From: CAZHZT01 sp964537285
Lineage (GTDB): Bacteria; Bacteroidota; Bacteroidia; Chitinophagales; Saprospiraceae
Length of the DNA: 32,902 nt
Direction of reading: 5' to 3'
Assembly: GCA_964537285.1 (NCBI GenBank)
Contig: CAZHZT010000063.1
Location: 1 to 32,902, forward strand
Part shown: one piece after another, positions 15,992 to 23,244 of the stretch
Numbering within the stretch: position 1 is the stretch's first letter
How the letters are laid out: each line of letters opens with the position of its first letter
Position numbers and translations under genes: made by a program
Notes under the pieces: model-generated
The model's input: the letters and a program-made list of their open reading frames with translations, nothing else
Database searches by the model: none
Told to the model about the DNA's origin: nothing

Positions 15992-17023
15992 TTAAAAAGC
16001 TCGAATGGCACGCACTCTAAAGTTAAACGATTTGTTGTTAGCGAAGTCATTGATGTCGCCCCGCTGCATACGCAAGATCCATGCGCTACCTGCATCTTTC
16101 TGAGTAGAAGACCAGTAACAGGAATTGCTAAAATCGCTGCTCACATTCAATCCATTGGTATTGTTATTTCCATCATTTGCCAATACCGATTGAATGATTG
16201 CCCTGCTATCATAGAGGTATGATAACTCTTGCTGAGACGGCAGGTACCAATCTGAGTTTCCTCCTCCCGTAAAATCAGCGCATAACTTAGCGGCATAAGT
16301 TCCGGTATTGCCAAGTTGATTCACGATAGCATCAGTATTGTGAACGCCATTGTAGAAGTCCCCCGCTCCGTTGCCTGAAGTAATTTCCACAAAGCTCAAT
16401 GTCAATGTCCATGGTGCACCTGATCCTCCATTCAAGTCGGACAGGCTGGCCATCAGGCCATGTTGCCCGGTCTCGTCTACGAAGAACACAATCCCGCCAT
16501 CGAATACTTCTCCTATGTAATGGCCTTCAACTTTACCCGCCGTCTCCGCATATAGGGAATAAGGAACGCTTAATAGCTGGGTGGTACCCATTGTTATGTA
16601 GTTGCTTTGGCCGTCCAGGTCCAGTTCTACTTGTACGTAATAATCACCCGTACTTCAATCGATGGCGGTGAAGTCATTTAACATATTACCTGTGATACCT
16701 TCTCCGATTTTCAGGTTTAATAGTCCAAACGAATTGGTCATTAATGTATGCGTTTCCTGGTATACCTCCGTACCAGGGCCGGGGTTTAAAGGTCCTTGAA
16801 TAATCGTGATGCGAAGACTCACGCTTTGATCCGTCACCAACTCTCCTTGTCCATCTCTTACTACTGTTTGATAGGAGATAAATTGGGAGGCTTGGGCGCT
16901 TAGCGTTAGGCTGCTTAGTGTTATGATCAGCAGTGTCAACAAGCTGAGGAGCATCAAATTTTGGAGGCTTCGATGATTTAAGCTTCCTTGAGCGATTCTT
17001 GAATTTTGTATCGTTTTTTTCAT
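15992..17023 (-). pseudogene. Exported Lcl/DUF1566-domain protein interrupted by an in-frame TGA
   Basis: The frame from ATG 17023 to TAA 15992 is open except for one TGA at 16657-16655. The first part has a long signal sequence (LLSLLTLLIITLSSLTLSAQ) and the Bacteroidota module FISYQTVVRDGQGELVTDQ followed by VSLRITIIQG. The interruption reads NDFTAID-stop-STGDYYVQVELD, then GTTQLLSVPYSLYAETAGKV. In related proteins this spot is IDW followed by S/G and T/S, so TGG (Trp) has probably become TGA. The second part carries an Lcl_C/DUF1566 domain (GGIVFFVDETGQHGL, NSDWYLPSQQELSYLYD, YWSSTQ, FRVRAIRAF), a C-type-lectin-like fold common in surface proteins. An in-frame ATG at 16591 could start the second part, but without a signal peptide. 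Confidence 0.8.
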
Positions 17024-17270
17024 GATGTGTTGAATTAAAATGGTTATTTTAAATAAAATTTTGTTGGATTTTGTGTTTTTTGATCAGGCGGCACCTTCTC
17101 TTTGTCGGAAAAATAATTGGACCGGCACGAGTGTTAAATTCGATAGGTGTTAAGTGGTGGCAATTAATTTTTTATGCAATCTTTCTATGGGAAGTTCCCT
17201 GGATTTGAGTTCCTTCCATACTTAACCCTATAAGTCCTGATTTCTGGTAATCCTGGTATCGACCGATTAG

Positions 17271-17437
17271 CTAGTGCTTCAAGAACTAAATCCTTGACAC
17301 TTTTGACGGTTTCTTTTGGCGGCCTACTTCGTTGCTCATCTGTCACGTAGCTTTTGCTATGCTCCCTCTTCGCGCCTCGTTTGCCACCAAAATAATCGCT
17401 TCAAAAGCTATCAAGGATTTAGTTCCTGAAGCACTAG
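17271..17437. repeat. Palindromic element, core type E, copy 2
   Basis: A 167-bp element with 29-bp terminal inverted repeats (17271-17299 and 17409-17437, two mismatches) starting CTAGTGCTTC. The core reads ACTTCGTTGC (17326-17335), 12 nt, TAGC, 4 nt, GCTA, 12 nt, GCGCCTCGTT (17372-17381). The same core, inverted, is in the element at 5323-5482. Its right end overlaps the stop codon of the gene at 17434. The gap left of it (17024-17270) shows nothing else. Confidence 0.8.
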
Positions 17438-18048
17438 TGTTGAATTTCTACGTTTCTTCTAAGGTTATATAGCCCTACCACCATGAGGGTGAAAACGGTT
17501 AGTGCAAACAAGAAAAATGCCCATTGTCCCATCGTTGGAATTACGGCAGTTCCCATCAAATTGACTATGCAACCAGATTCATCCGTATCATCGTTCAGTA
17601 TAGTCAGCGTACCACTGTAAGCTTGTTCGGCTACAGGCGTAAATCGCAACGTAAGTACTTCCTGCTGGCCCGGAGGTATGGAAAAAGGCGTTGATGGACC
17701 ATTTTCAATATTGAAGACCGCATCGCCTCCGAAGGTTAAGGCCGTTACGCTAAGGCTCCCGGCTCCCTCATTACGGATCACCAGCTGGCGATCGCTACTC
17801 TGCCCGGGGTCTACACCTACAAAGAAAAAATCGCCTCCACAATTCAGGTCTGTAGCCCCAACGGACAACTGGATTTCTGGTAGAGGTAAGGGCTGGTTAA
17901 AGCCTTGGGTAAGTTGGGCATTACTTTGGCTAAAAGTAGCAATTACGGACTCGCCTATGGTGAAGCTCAACGAAGCTCCTCCGCCTTGGAAGAAGCCACC
18001 ACCGCTGCTAATTACTTGCTGTGCACTTAAGGGGAGGATGGTGAGCAT
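17434..18048 (-). CDS. Exported choice-of-anchor D protein with IPTL-CTERM-like tail, probably 5'-decayed
   Basis: A 204-residue open frame. After SAQ the mature protein starts QVISSGGGFFQGGGASLSF and FTIGESVIATF ... LTQGFNQPLPLPEI, a common Bacteroidota N-terminal module. An Ig-like choice-of-anchor D/ASPM-SPD-2-Hydin domain follows (LVIRNEGAGSLSVTALTF, TLRFTPVAEQAYSGTLTI). The C-terminus IPTMGQWAFFLFALTVFTLM plus LRR fits an IPTL-CTERM sorting tail: motif, membrane segment, basic end. The N-terminus is defective: only MLTILPLSAQ remains of the signal peptide. The frame upstream (YILFTL) completes a normal hydrophobic core but meets a TAG without a start codon. The stop codon lies inside the end of the adjacent palindromic element. 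Confidence 0.65.
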   Translation of the reverse strand: MLTILPLSAQQVISSGGGFFQGGGASLSFTIGESVIATFSQSNAQLTQGFNQPLPLPEIQLSVGATDLNCGGDFFFVGVDPGQSSDRQLVIRNEGAGSLSVTALTFGGDAVFNIENGPSTPFSIPPGQQEVLTLRFTPVAEQAYSGTLTILNDDTDESGCIVNLMGTAVIPTMGQWAFFLFALTVFTLMVVGLYNLRRNVEIQH

Positions 18049-18301
18049 TAATGTAAATAGGATATACTAAAGCCCGATAGCACCGAAGTCAATAGACCTC
18101 GTTGATCAAGATTAAGGTAATTATTCATGGAATATCTATTTTGTTCGGTATAAAAATGATTTGTTACAGCTCGTTTTGCTGCTTAAAACCGGTGTTTGGG
18201 AGGGATGGCACAAACATAAAAAAAATTGTACTCCTCCCAAAAAGGTTAAGGCGTTTTTTTAGAACTCATGTAAGAATTAAGTTATATGAGCTTCAAAATT
18301 A
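18049..18301. other. Intergenic region with a weak hairpin
   Basis: The only structure seen is TTTGGGAGG (18195-18203) paired with CCTCCCAAA (18233-18241). No gene is recognised here; the rest of the gap to 18534 is occupied by family B copy 2. Confidence 0.35.
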
Positions 18302-18473
18302 CAGCGATTCTCGTTTTGAAAAATAAACGCGCCTATGGCGCAAAATTCCCTTTAGAGGGAGGCCGAAAGGGCTATTTTGCGAAGCAAAATAGCCCTTTCG
18401 GCCTCTCTTTAAAGAAAATATCGTCGCGAAGCGGCGTAAATTTGGGTTTAGATTTCCAAAACGAGAATTGCTG
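18302..18473. repeat. Palindromic element, family B, copy 2
   Basis: A 172-bp element, same length as the copy at 9175-9346. Ends CAGCGATTCTCGTTTTG and CAAAACGAGAATTGCTG differ by one base when inverted. The internal hairpin is centred on GGGCTATTTTGCGAAGC, with compensating changes relative to copy 1 (GGCCGAAAGGG and CCCTTTCGGCC here, GGCTGGAAGGG and CCCTTCCAGCC there), which shows selection for or inheritance of pairing. Confidence 0.85.
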
Positions 18474-18534
18474 CAATTTATGTCAAACAACTCTAGCTTT
18501 TAATGTGTTCTGACCTCTGATTCAATCCAACCAA

Positions 18535-19209
18535 TTACTCCTTCTTTCCTATTATAAGGAAGTAAAAGGTTAAGGAAACTTCCCCGATCGCTGCTGCAAT
18601 ACCAACAATCAAGGCAGTATATACCTCATAGCCTGGTGCGTTGAAGTTGCCAAAGGTTTCGAGCAGGTATCCTGCTGCTGACCCAAGCAGGAAGCCTCCG
18701 AAAATATTTGGGATTGTGTCAGATTTATAGATCAAAATACCAAGGAGTAAACAATGCAATCCAAAAAATCCGCCTGCTATCAGATAACCATATCGATGCG
18801 CATCCATAAATAACATGCTCAACGCCTGGAGTTGGGCATCATCAAAAACGGTAAGGAATTCAGCACCACCCAGTACTTTATAAGCCAGGTAGTGGTTCAG
18901 GAGGTTTAAGCTTCCAATAGCCGGATGAGCAATGAGTCGAAGTGCTGAAGAAATCATCGCGAGATGCTTTCCAAATGGTTTAAGCATTTGATAGAGGAGC
19001 ACCGAGATGATCGCATCCAGGATAAATGCCACCAGGTCTAGTGATAATCCAAGTCTAAACAAACCTTCGTTTTGAATGATGTTTGTAGCTGTGGCTAAAG
19101 CATCCTCCGGTACGACAAGGGTTCCGCGTACATACCCCTGACTGAATCCTGCGAATATAATTACGAACAAATAAAGAATACCTGTAAGCCTGTATGTGCT
19201 CTTTTTCAT
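18535..19209 (-). CDS. DUF4386 family membrane protein
   Basis: A 224-residue integral membrane protein with about six hydrophobic segments: residues 8-24, 52-72, 83-105, 140-162, 168-185 and 195-218. The sequence RLTGILYLFVIIFAGFSQGYVRGTLVVPEDALATA, split here as RLTGILYLFVI and then YVRGTLVVPEDA, and the segment AHRYGYLIAGGFFGLHCLLLG are typical of DUF4386. Function is unknown. It is transcribed divergently from the BlaI/BlaR1 pair; the shared region holds the BlaI operators, so it might be under the same control, but the operators lie about 150 bp from its start. Confidence 0.85.
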   Translation of the reverse strand: MKKSTYRLTGILYLFVIIFAGFSQGYVRGTLVVPEDALATATNIIQNEGLFRLGLSLDLVAFILDAIISVLLYQMLKPFGKHLAMISSALRLIAHPAIGSLNLLNHYLAYKVLGGAEFLTVFDDAQLQALSMLFMDAHRYGYLIAGGFFGLHCLLLGILIYKSDTIPNIFGGFLLGSAAGYLLETFGNFNAPGYEVYTALIVGIAAAIGEVSLTFYFLIIGKKE

Positions 19210-19253
19210 GGTTGAAATTTTTGAAAGATTTTTGATTTGTGATGAATACAGGA

Positions 19254-19261
19254 CAAAATTA
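19254..19261 (-). promoter_or_regulatory. -7 box for the DUF4386 gene
   Basis: On the minus strand this reads TAATTTTG, a full match to TAnnTTTG, 45 bp upstream of the ATG. No convincing -33 element is visible. Confidence 0.45.
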
Positions 19262-19356
19262 GCTGGAAAACATAGGCAGCGCGTTCGGAAAGAATGAATT
19301 GAAGTTCTGGAATGTAAATCCGAACTTATCTCCTAACCAGGGCTTTTCCTGTGCCA

Positions 19357-19402
19357 TAGATGCAAGTTTTTTACGACAATTGTCGTAAAAAACTTGCATC
19401 TA
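19357..19402. promoter_or_regulatory. 46-bp perfect palindrome containing BlaI-type operator 1
   Basis: The two 23-bp halves (19357-19379 and 19380-19402) are exact complements. The centre is ACGACAATTGTCGT, a dyad of the size and form bound by BlaI/MecI-type repressors, whose classical half-site is TACA/TGTA. The outer arms (TAGATGCAAG and CTTGCATCTA) extend the symmetry far beyond what a winged-helix dimer needs. Confidence 0.75.
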
Positions 19403-19424
19403 CGACATTTGTCGTTTATATTTG
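19394..19424 (+). promoter_or_regulatory. Promoter of the blaI-blaR1-type operon with operator 2 between its boxes
   Basis: TTG (19394-19396) and TATATTTG (19417-19424, full TAnnTTTG match) are 20 bp apart. Operator 2, ACGACATTTGTCGT (19402-19415), fills the spacer, so a bound repressor would block RNA polymerase. The centres of operators 1 and 2 are 29 bp apart, nearly three helical turns. The start codon is about 210 bp downstream, leaving room for a long leader that contains element A1. Confidence 0.75.
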
Positions 19425-19436
19425 CATCATAATTAG

Positions 19437-19600
19437 ACTTGTTCTGTAGCTGCTGATGGGGTCCATTTCATTTTGTCGCAGTTCTTGAGAGGTTTTTTCT
19501 TTAGAGAGAGGCACGCGGCCGCGTGCCTCTCTCTAAAAATAATCTCTTCTCTTGCCGGCAGCGATAAAATGAAATGGACCCCATCAGCAGCAGAACAAGT
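19437..19600. repeat. Palindromic element, family A, copy 1, inside the blaI leader
   Basis: A 164-bp near-perfect palindrome. The roughly 40-bp outer arms begin ACTTGTTCTG and include GATGGGGTCCATTTCATTTT; they differ by a 3-base indel and one substitution. The centre is a perfect 36-bp palindrome (19501-19536) around GAGGCACGCGGCCGCGTGCC. It lies between the promoter and the start codon of the BlaI-type gene, so it should be transcribed and fold into a very stable hairpin. Confidence 0.85.
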
Positions 19601-19633
19601 ATATTGGCCAATTACTGAACAAAAGAGATGATC

Positions 19634-20032
19634 ATGTCAAAAAAACAAGTATTCAAACCGTCTGATGCGGAGCTGGAGATCCTGCAGATTCTCTGGGAGC
19701 ATCAACCTGCAACCGTAAAATTGGTACATGAAATACTGAAAGAGAAAAAGGAAGTCGGCTACACAACTGTCCTCAAACAGATGCAACGCATGTATGAGGA
19801 CAAGAAAATGTTGCGCCGCTCCAAGGAAGGAAAAACGCACCTGTACGAAGCGGTCGTTCAAAAGAGCGATATCAAACACGGGATGTATAGCAAATTGGTG
19901 GAAGCTTTATTTGATGGCTCACCTATGGATTTGGTTATGCATGCATTAGGAAAATCGCAAAGTTCAGAAGAAGAATTGGAGGCTTTACAAAAGTGGTTAG
20001 ATGCACAAAAGAAGAAAGATGGGAGGCTGTAG
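19634..20032 (+). CDS. BlaI/MecI/CopY family transcriptional repressor
   Basis: A 132-residue winged-helix regulator. The DNA-binding domain covers residues about 8-80 (PSDAELEILQILWEHQPATV, KEVGYTTVLKQMQRMYEDKKML, followed by THLYEAVV), with a C-terminal dimerisation helix region. Such repressors bind dyads as dimers and are released when their partner BlaR1-type protease cleaves them or triggers cleavage. The second of two in-frame ATGs (19628, 19634) gives the usual MSKK start; either is possible. Two matching dyads lie at its promoter, which supports autoregulation. The BlaR1-type gene follows after 58 bp. Confidence 0.92.
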   Translation: MSKKQVFKPSDAELEILQILWEHQPATVKLVHEILKEKKEVGYTTVLKQMQRMYEDKKMLRRSKEGKTHLYEAVVQKSDIKHGMYSKLVEALFDGSPMDLVMHALGKSQSSEEELEALQKWLDAQKKKDGRL

Positions 20033-20090
20033 CTGGTGGGCCATCGGTTACCGGCTAAGCCCTGCCTCTTCAACTTTAATATAACTGATA

Positions 20091-22751
20091 ATGGACTTTT
20101 TACAACAATTTTATAGCAACCCAATTATTCATGCATTGGGCTTGTCGCTGCTGCACGCTTGTTGGCAGATAATTATCATTGCCGTTTGTCTGAAGCTCAT
20201 TTTGAGAATGACAGAGTCAAAATCGGCTCATCTGGCGTATTGGATTGCAGTAGGAGGACTGCTAGCTGCATTGATTTGGTCTGGTTTTACCTTTTACCAA
20301 CAATACGAGCACTTCGATTATTCGATCCGGCTAGCTTATCAAACCGCAGAGAAAACGGCAGGCGAATCGTACGTCCTCAATCTCCCTGAAGTAAGGGTAC
20401 GGGAAGAACCAGCTAATGTGATTCAGCAAGCAAGAAACAAACAGGATCAATGGATACAAATAGAGGCTTACCTTCCGTGCTTAGTATTGCTTTGGGGACT
20501 GGGAGCTATAATATTTATTTTTCGTTTTGGGTTAGGCTGGGCACATATTTATCGATTAAGGCGGGAAGGTCTTTTCGCTGTAGATGCCATTATCCGGCAA
20601 CGCTTTGAGCAATTATGCGGTAAAGTAGGCTTGCCTCGTCCTCCCGGCTTATTTTTATCTGCGATTGTTAAAGAGCCATTGACCTTCGGGCACTTCAAGC
20701 CTGTTATTTTGTTGCCACTAGGGCTTTTGAGTAATCTCAGTCCGGAAATGGTAGAAGCTGTTCTATTGCACGAGCTGGCTCATATCAAGCGCTCTGATTA
20801 CTTGATCAATGTCCTGCAGTCTTTTATTGAAATTATCTTCTTCTTTCATCCCGGCATTTGGTGGATTTCAAAAAAGGTCCGCTTAATTCGGGAGCATGCT
20901 TGCGACGATTTAGCCTTGAATGTTTGTAGAAACCCGATGCTATACGCAGAAACTCTGACCCAAGTTCAATTTTTATTTTTATCATCAAAAAACAACTTAG
21001 CTATGTCTGCAAGCGGAAAAACGGGTGATTTTACTACCCGAATAAAAAGACTTTTTGGTTATTCTAAACCTGAAGGCAGAAACAGAAATCTTTTATTATC
21101 TTCATTATTACTAAGCTGCCTCCTGGCATTCGCATTTGAGAACCCATTAGGTATGGAAGATGAGCTGACCAGCTTCCCAACGGTTGATCAGCCAAATGAG
21201 GCGATGCTTTATTTTATTACGCCTACCACCTCTGTAAAGCAATTGGATAAGATTGCCGCAAGCTTTGCCCAGCATAATGTGAAGCTGGAATTCAGTGATA
21301 TTACTTTCAAAACCTTTGGACTACTTGATGATCTGACTTTATCCTTTACCATGCCCGATGAGAGCGAACGCGTTATTGCCGTTGATCATTTTAAGTATGT
21401 TTGTATTATACTTGACTGGAACAAGGCCTACCCATTGGATGTACGTTTTGTAGCTAGTGGAATTAATCTTGACTTTACCAATGAAGAAGGCAATATGTCT
21501 TCCTTTCCTCCACCATACAGCTCTAACTTCATGTATCCTGCCAATGTAGGGGCCATCGGGATAAAGCAAAAGGAAGGGGCTAATAGTCAGGCGCTTTTTA
21601 TCAAGCCTGAAGCCGAGTCGGATTTTACGGTTATTCTGAACGGTGATGAAATTACTCCGGAGGAATTTGTTCAAAAAGATCTTGGCGCATCGGATATTCT
21701 TGCTATTTATCAACTTAATTCAAACCAAGCTAAAGAAAAGTTCGGAAAAGAATACCCAAATGGGGTCTATGAAATCTTTGCGAAACTGGATAAAAACGGT
21801 AACAAACGGACCTTCTTTTCCAAGAGCAAAGATGCTCTTTTGAAATTACATTCATTTAAAGTATTGCACAAGGCTGAATTGATTGCTGCGGATCAACGCT
21901 CCAACATGGTTAAATATCCGGGAGATGAGATTACGATTTCTGCTGATGATTGTAATAAAGCGGATAAAGCATTTCAAGTGCTCAATGACCAGGTTTTAGA
22001 CGTTCCGGATGGACATTGTTATCCCCCTGAAATTTTACAACTGACAGAAGTAGATTCCTTCTTCTTGCTCGACGGCACGATAGGTGAACAACGATACGGG
22101 GAAGCCGCCAATGCGGGGGCCTATGTATACTACTACCAGGCAAAAACGAAGCCTGATGAAGCGAACCCGGATCGAGCTTATCTTAGCCCCTCTACGCCAA
22201 TGGATACAATTATTATGTACAGTGTTATATTGGAAAATATAAAATATCCTGAAGTTCCTCTACTCACGTACTATAACAATCAAGAAGTTATTTTTGAAGG
22301 AAATGCTTGGCCGGAAAAGATCAAAAACCTAGAAAAATTCGACTCCATTATGATTGTAAAAGGGAGGTCTGCTGCAAAATCATTTGGGGAGGAAAACCGC
22401 AAAGGCGTGGTGTTTTTATTCAAAGATGATCCTTCTAAAAGGCATTCCGAAGGAGAAAAAAAGAATGCACCGAAAACAAAGAACTCATTGTTGAAAGAAG
22501 GTCTAAACGTATTTCCCAACCCATTTTCTAATCAGACTACCATTGAATTTGAACTTCAGACATATTCCTTTATCAAGGTTTATATCTTTGATGGCAATGG
22601 TCGTCAAATAGAAGCACTTGCTGAACGGTATATGGATAAAGGGAAGCATCAATTTACCTGGGTTCCAAAAGGTATAGCCAATGGCGTATATCAGGTACTC
22701 GTACAAACTAAAGATGAGACGTATTCAGAAGAAATTGTATTGATGAAGTAG
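20091..22751 (+). CDS. BlaR1-type M56 metallopeptidase with plug-like repeats and a T9SS-like C-terminal domain
   Basis: An 886-residue sensor-protease partner of the BlaI-type repressor. Hydrophobic segments lie near residues 10-32, 44-66, 130-152 and 345-358. Between the third and fourth is the cytoplasmic M56 zinc site: H227-E228-L-A-H231 (LLHELAHIKRSDY) and probable third ligand E268 in REHACDD. The periplasmic part, about 500 residues, has several plug-like motifs seen in Bacteroidota homologues (residues about 510-555, 655-680 and 727-770, with FDSIMIVKGRSAAKSFGEE and KGVVFLF). The last 85 residues, from LNVFPNPFSNQTTIEFEL to NGVYQVLVQTKDETYSEEI, read as a T9SS type A sorting domain, unexpected on an inner-membrane protease. 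A strong hairpin terminator follows. Confidence 0.9.
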   Translation: MDFLQQFYSNPIIHALGLSLLHACWQIIIIAVCLKLILRMTESKSAHLAYWIAVGGLLAALIWSGFTFYQQYEHFDYSIRLAYQTAEKTAGESYVLNLPEVRVREEPANVIQQARNKQDQWIQIEAYLPCLVLLWGLGAIIFIFRFGLGWAHIYRLRREGLFAVDAIIRQRFEQLCGKVGLPRPPGLFLSAIVKEPLTFGHFKPVILLPLGLLSNLSPEMVEAVLLHELAHIKRSDYLINVLQSFIEIIFFFHPGIWWISKKVRLIREHACDDLALNVCRNPMLYAETLTQVQFLFLSSKNNLAMSASGKTGDFTTRIKRLFGYSKPEGRNRNLLLSSLLLSCLLAFAFENPLGMEDELTSFPTVDQPNEAMLYFITPTTSVKQLDKIAASFAQHNVKLEFSDITFKTFGLLDDLTLSFTMPDESERVIAVDHFKYVCIILDWNKAYPLDVRFVASGINLDFTNEEGNMSSFPPPYSSNFMYPANVGAIGIKQKEGANSQALFIKPEAESDFTVILNGDEITPEEFVQKDLGASDILAIYQLNSNQAKEKFGKEYPNGVYEIFAKLDKNGNKRTFFSKSKDALLKLHSFKVLHKAELIAADQRSNMVKYPGDEITISADDCNKADKAFQVLNDQVLDVPDGHCYPPEILQLTEVDSFFLLDGTIGEQRYGEAANAGAYVYYYQAKTKPDEANPDRAYLSPSTPMDTIIMYSVILENIKYPEVPLLTYYNNQEVIFEGNAWPEKIKNLEKFDSIMIVKGRSAAKSFGEENRKGVVFLFKDDPSKRHSEGEKKNAPKTKNSLLKEGLNVFPNPFSNQTTIEFELQTYSFIKVYIFDGNGRQIEALAERYMDKGKHQFTWVPKGIANGVYQVLVQTKDETYSEEIVLMK

Positions 22752-22774
22752 CGGGGTAGGGGGATATTTCTTGT

Positions 22775-22814
22775 AAACATGAGTTATCCCGAATTTTCGG
22801 GATAACTCATGTTT
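22775..22814 (+). terminator. Rho-independent terminator of the BlaI/BlaR1-type operon
   Basis: A perfect 19-bp stem (22775-22793 with 22796-22814) with a TT spacer, starting AAACATGAGTTATCCCG. It is nearly identical to the terminator at 10376-10415. Confidence 0.85.
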
Positions 22815-22888
22815 CACAAGGAATTTTGGTTTGTATTAACTACTTATACTCAGAAAGTTACTTGCAAGCTGAAAAAAAGCCCACCGCA

Positions 22889-22938
22889 CGGTCAAGCACA
22901 TTTCCTGCTCCGTGCCTCCGCAGCAAAAGAGCTTGACC
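22889..22938. repeat. Folded attC-like repeat, left flank of the RM cassette
   Basis: GGTCAAGC (22889-22896) pairs with GCTTGACC (22931-22938); inside, CTGC pairs with GCAG. The 43 nt from 22892 to 22934 recur as an imperfect direct repeat (30 of 43 identical, no gaps) at 28149-28191: TCAAGCACATT and AAAGAGCTT are constant, the inner stem differs but still pairs. No other gene is seen between 22815 and 23030. Confidence 0.65.
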
Positions 22939-23030
22939 TTCCCCACCGCCACCCGAACAGAATATTTACATTTTATACCCAGTTTTTTGAGATATTCAAA
23001 ATGAACTGACTATTTTAGTGGCTGACAAAA

Positions 23031-23243
23031 ATGCGTCTGACAATGAACAGAATTAAGGAAGTGTTGGAACAGAAAGGAATAAAGCAGACTTGGTTGGCTG
23101 AGAAGCTCGGCAAAAGCTACAATATGGTTAACGCCTATGCTCAAAACCGACAACAGCCACGCTTGGAAACCTTGATGGAAATAGCGGAGATTTTGGATAT
23201 TGACGTGAAAGAATTGATAATCTCTAATAAAGAACAGAAATAA
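23031..23243 (+). CDS. XRE-family helix-turn-helix regulator of the type III RM cassette
   Basis: A 70-residue Cro/C1-type DNA-binding protein. The helix-turn-helix spans residues about 8-60 (RIKEVLEQKGIKQTWLAEKL, then SYNMVNAYAQNRQQPRLETL). It has no other domain. In Bacteroidota such small XRE proteins often precede type III mod genes and probably act as controllers of mod/res expression. The stop TAA is one base before the mod start codon, so they are co-transcribed. A second in-frame ATG at 23043 (MNRIKE) is an equally plausible start and gives the family's usual N-terminus. Confidence 0.9.
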   Translation: MRLTMNRIKEVLEQKGIKQTWLAEKLGKSYNMVNAYAQNRQQPRLETLMEIAEILDIDVKELIISNKEQK

Positions 23244-23244
23244 T

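Noticed and set aside
9911..16657. Reassignment of TGA to Trp in this organism
   Set aside because: TGA terminates at least three intact genes (ATPase, Rpn-like, Mod), and TGG is used freely for Trp, so two nonsense mutations are a simpler explanation.
9175..19600. The repeated palindromes as a CRISPR array
   Set aside because: Copies are far apart, palindromic over their full length and lack regular short spacers.
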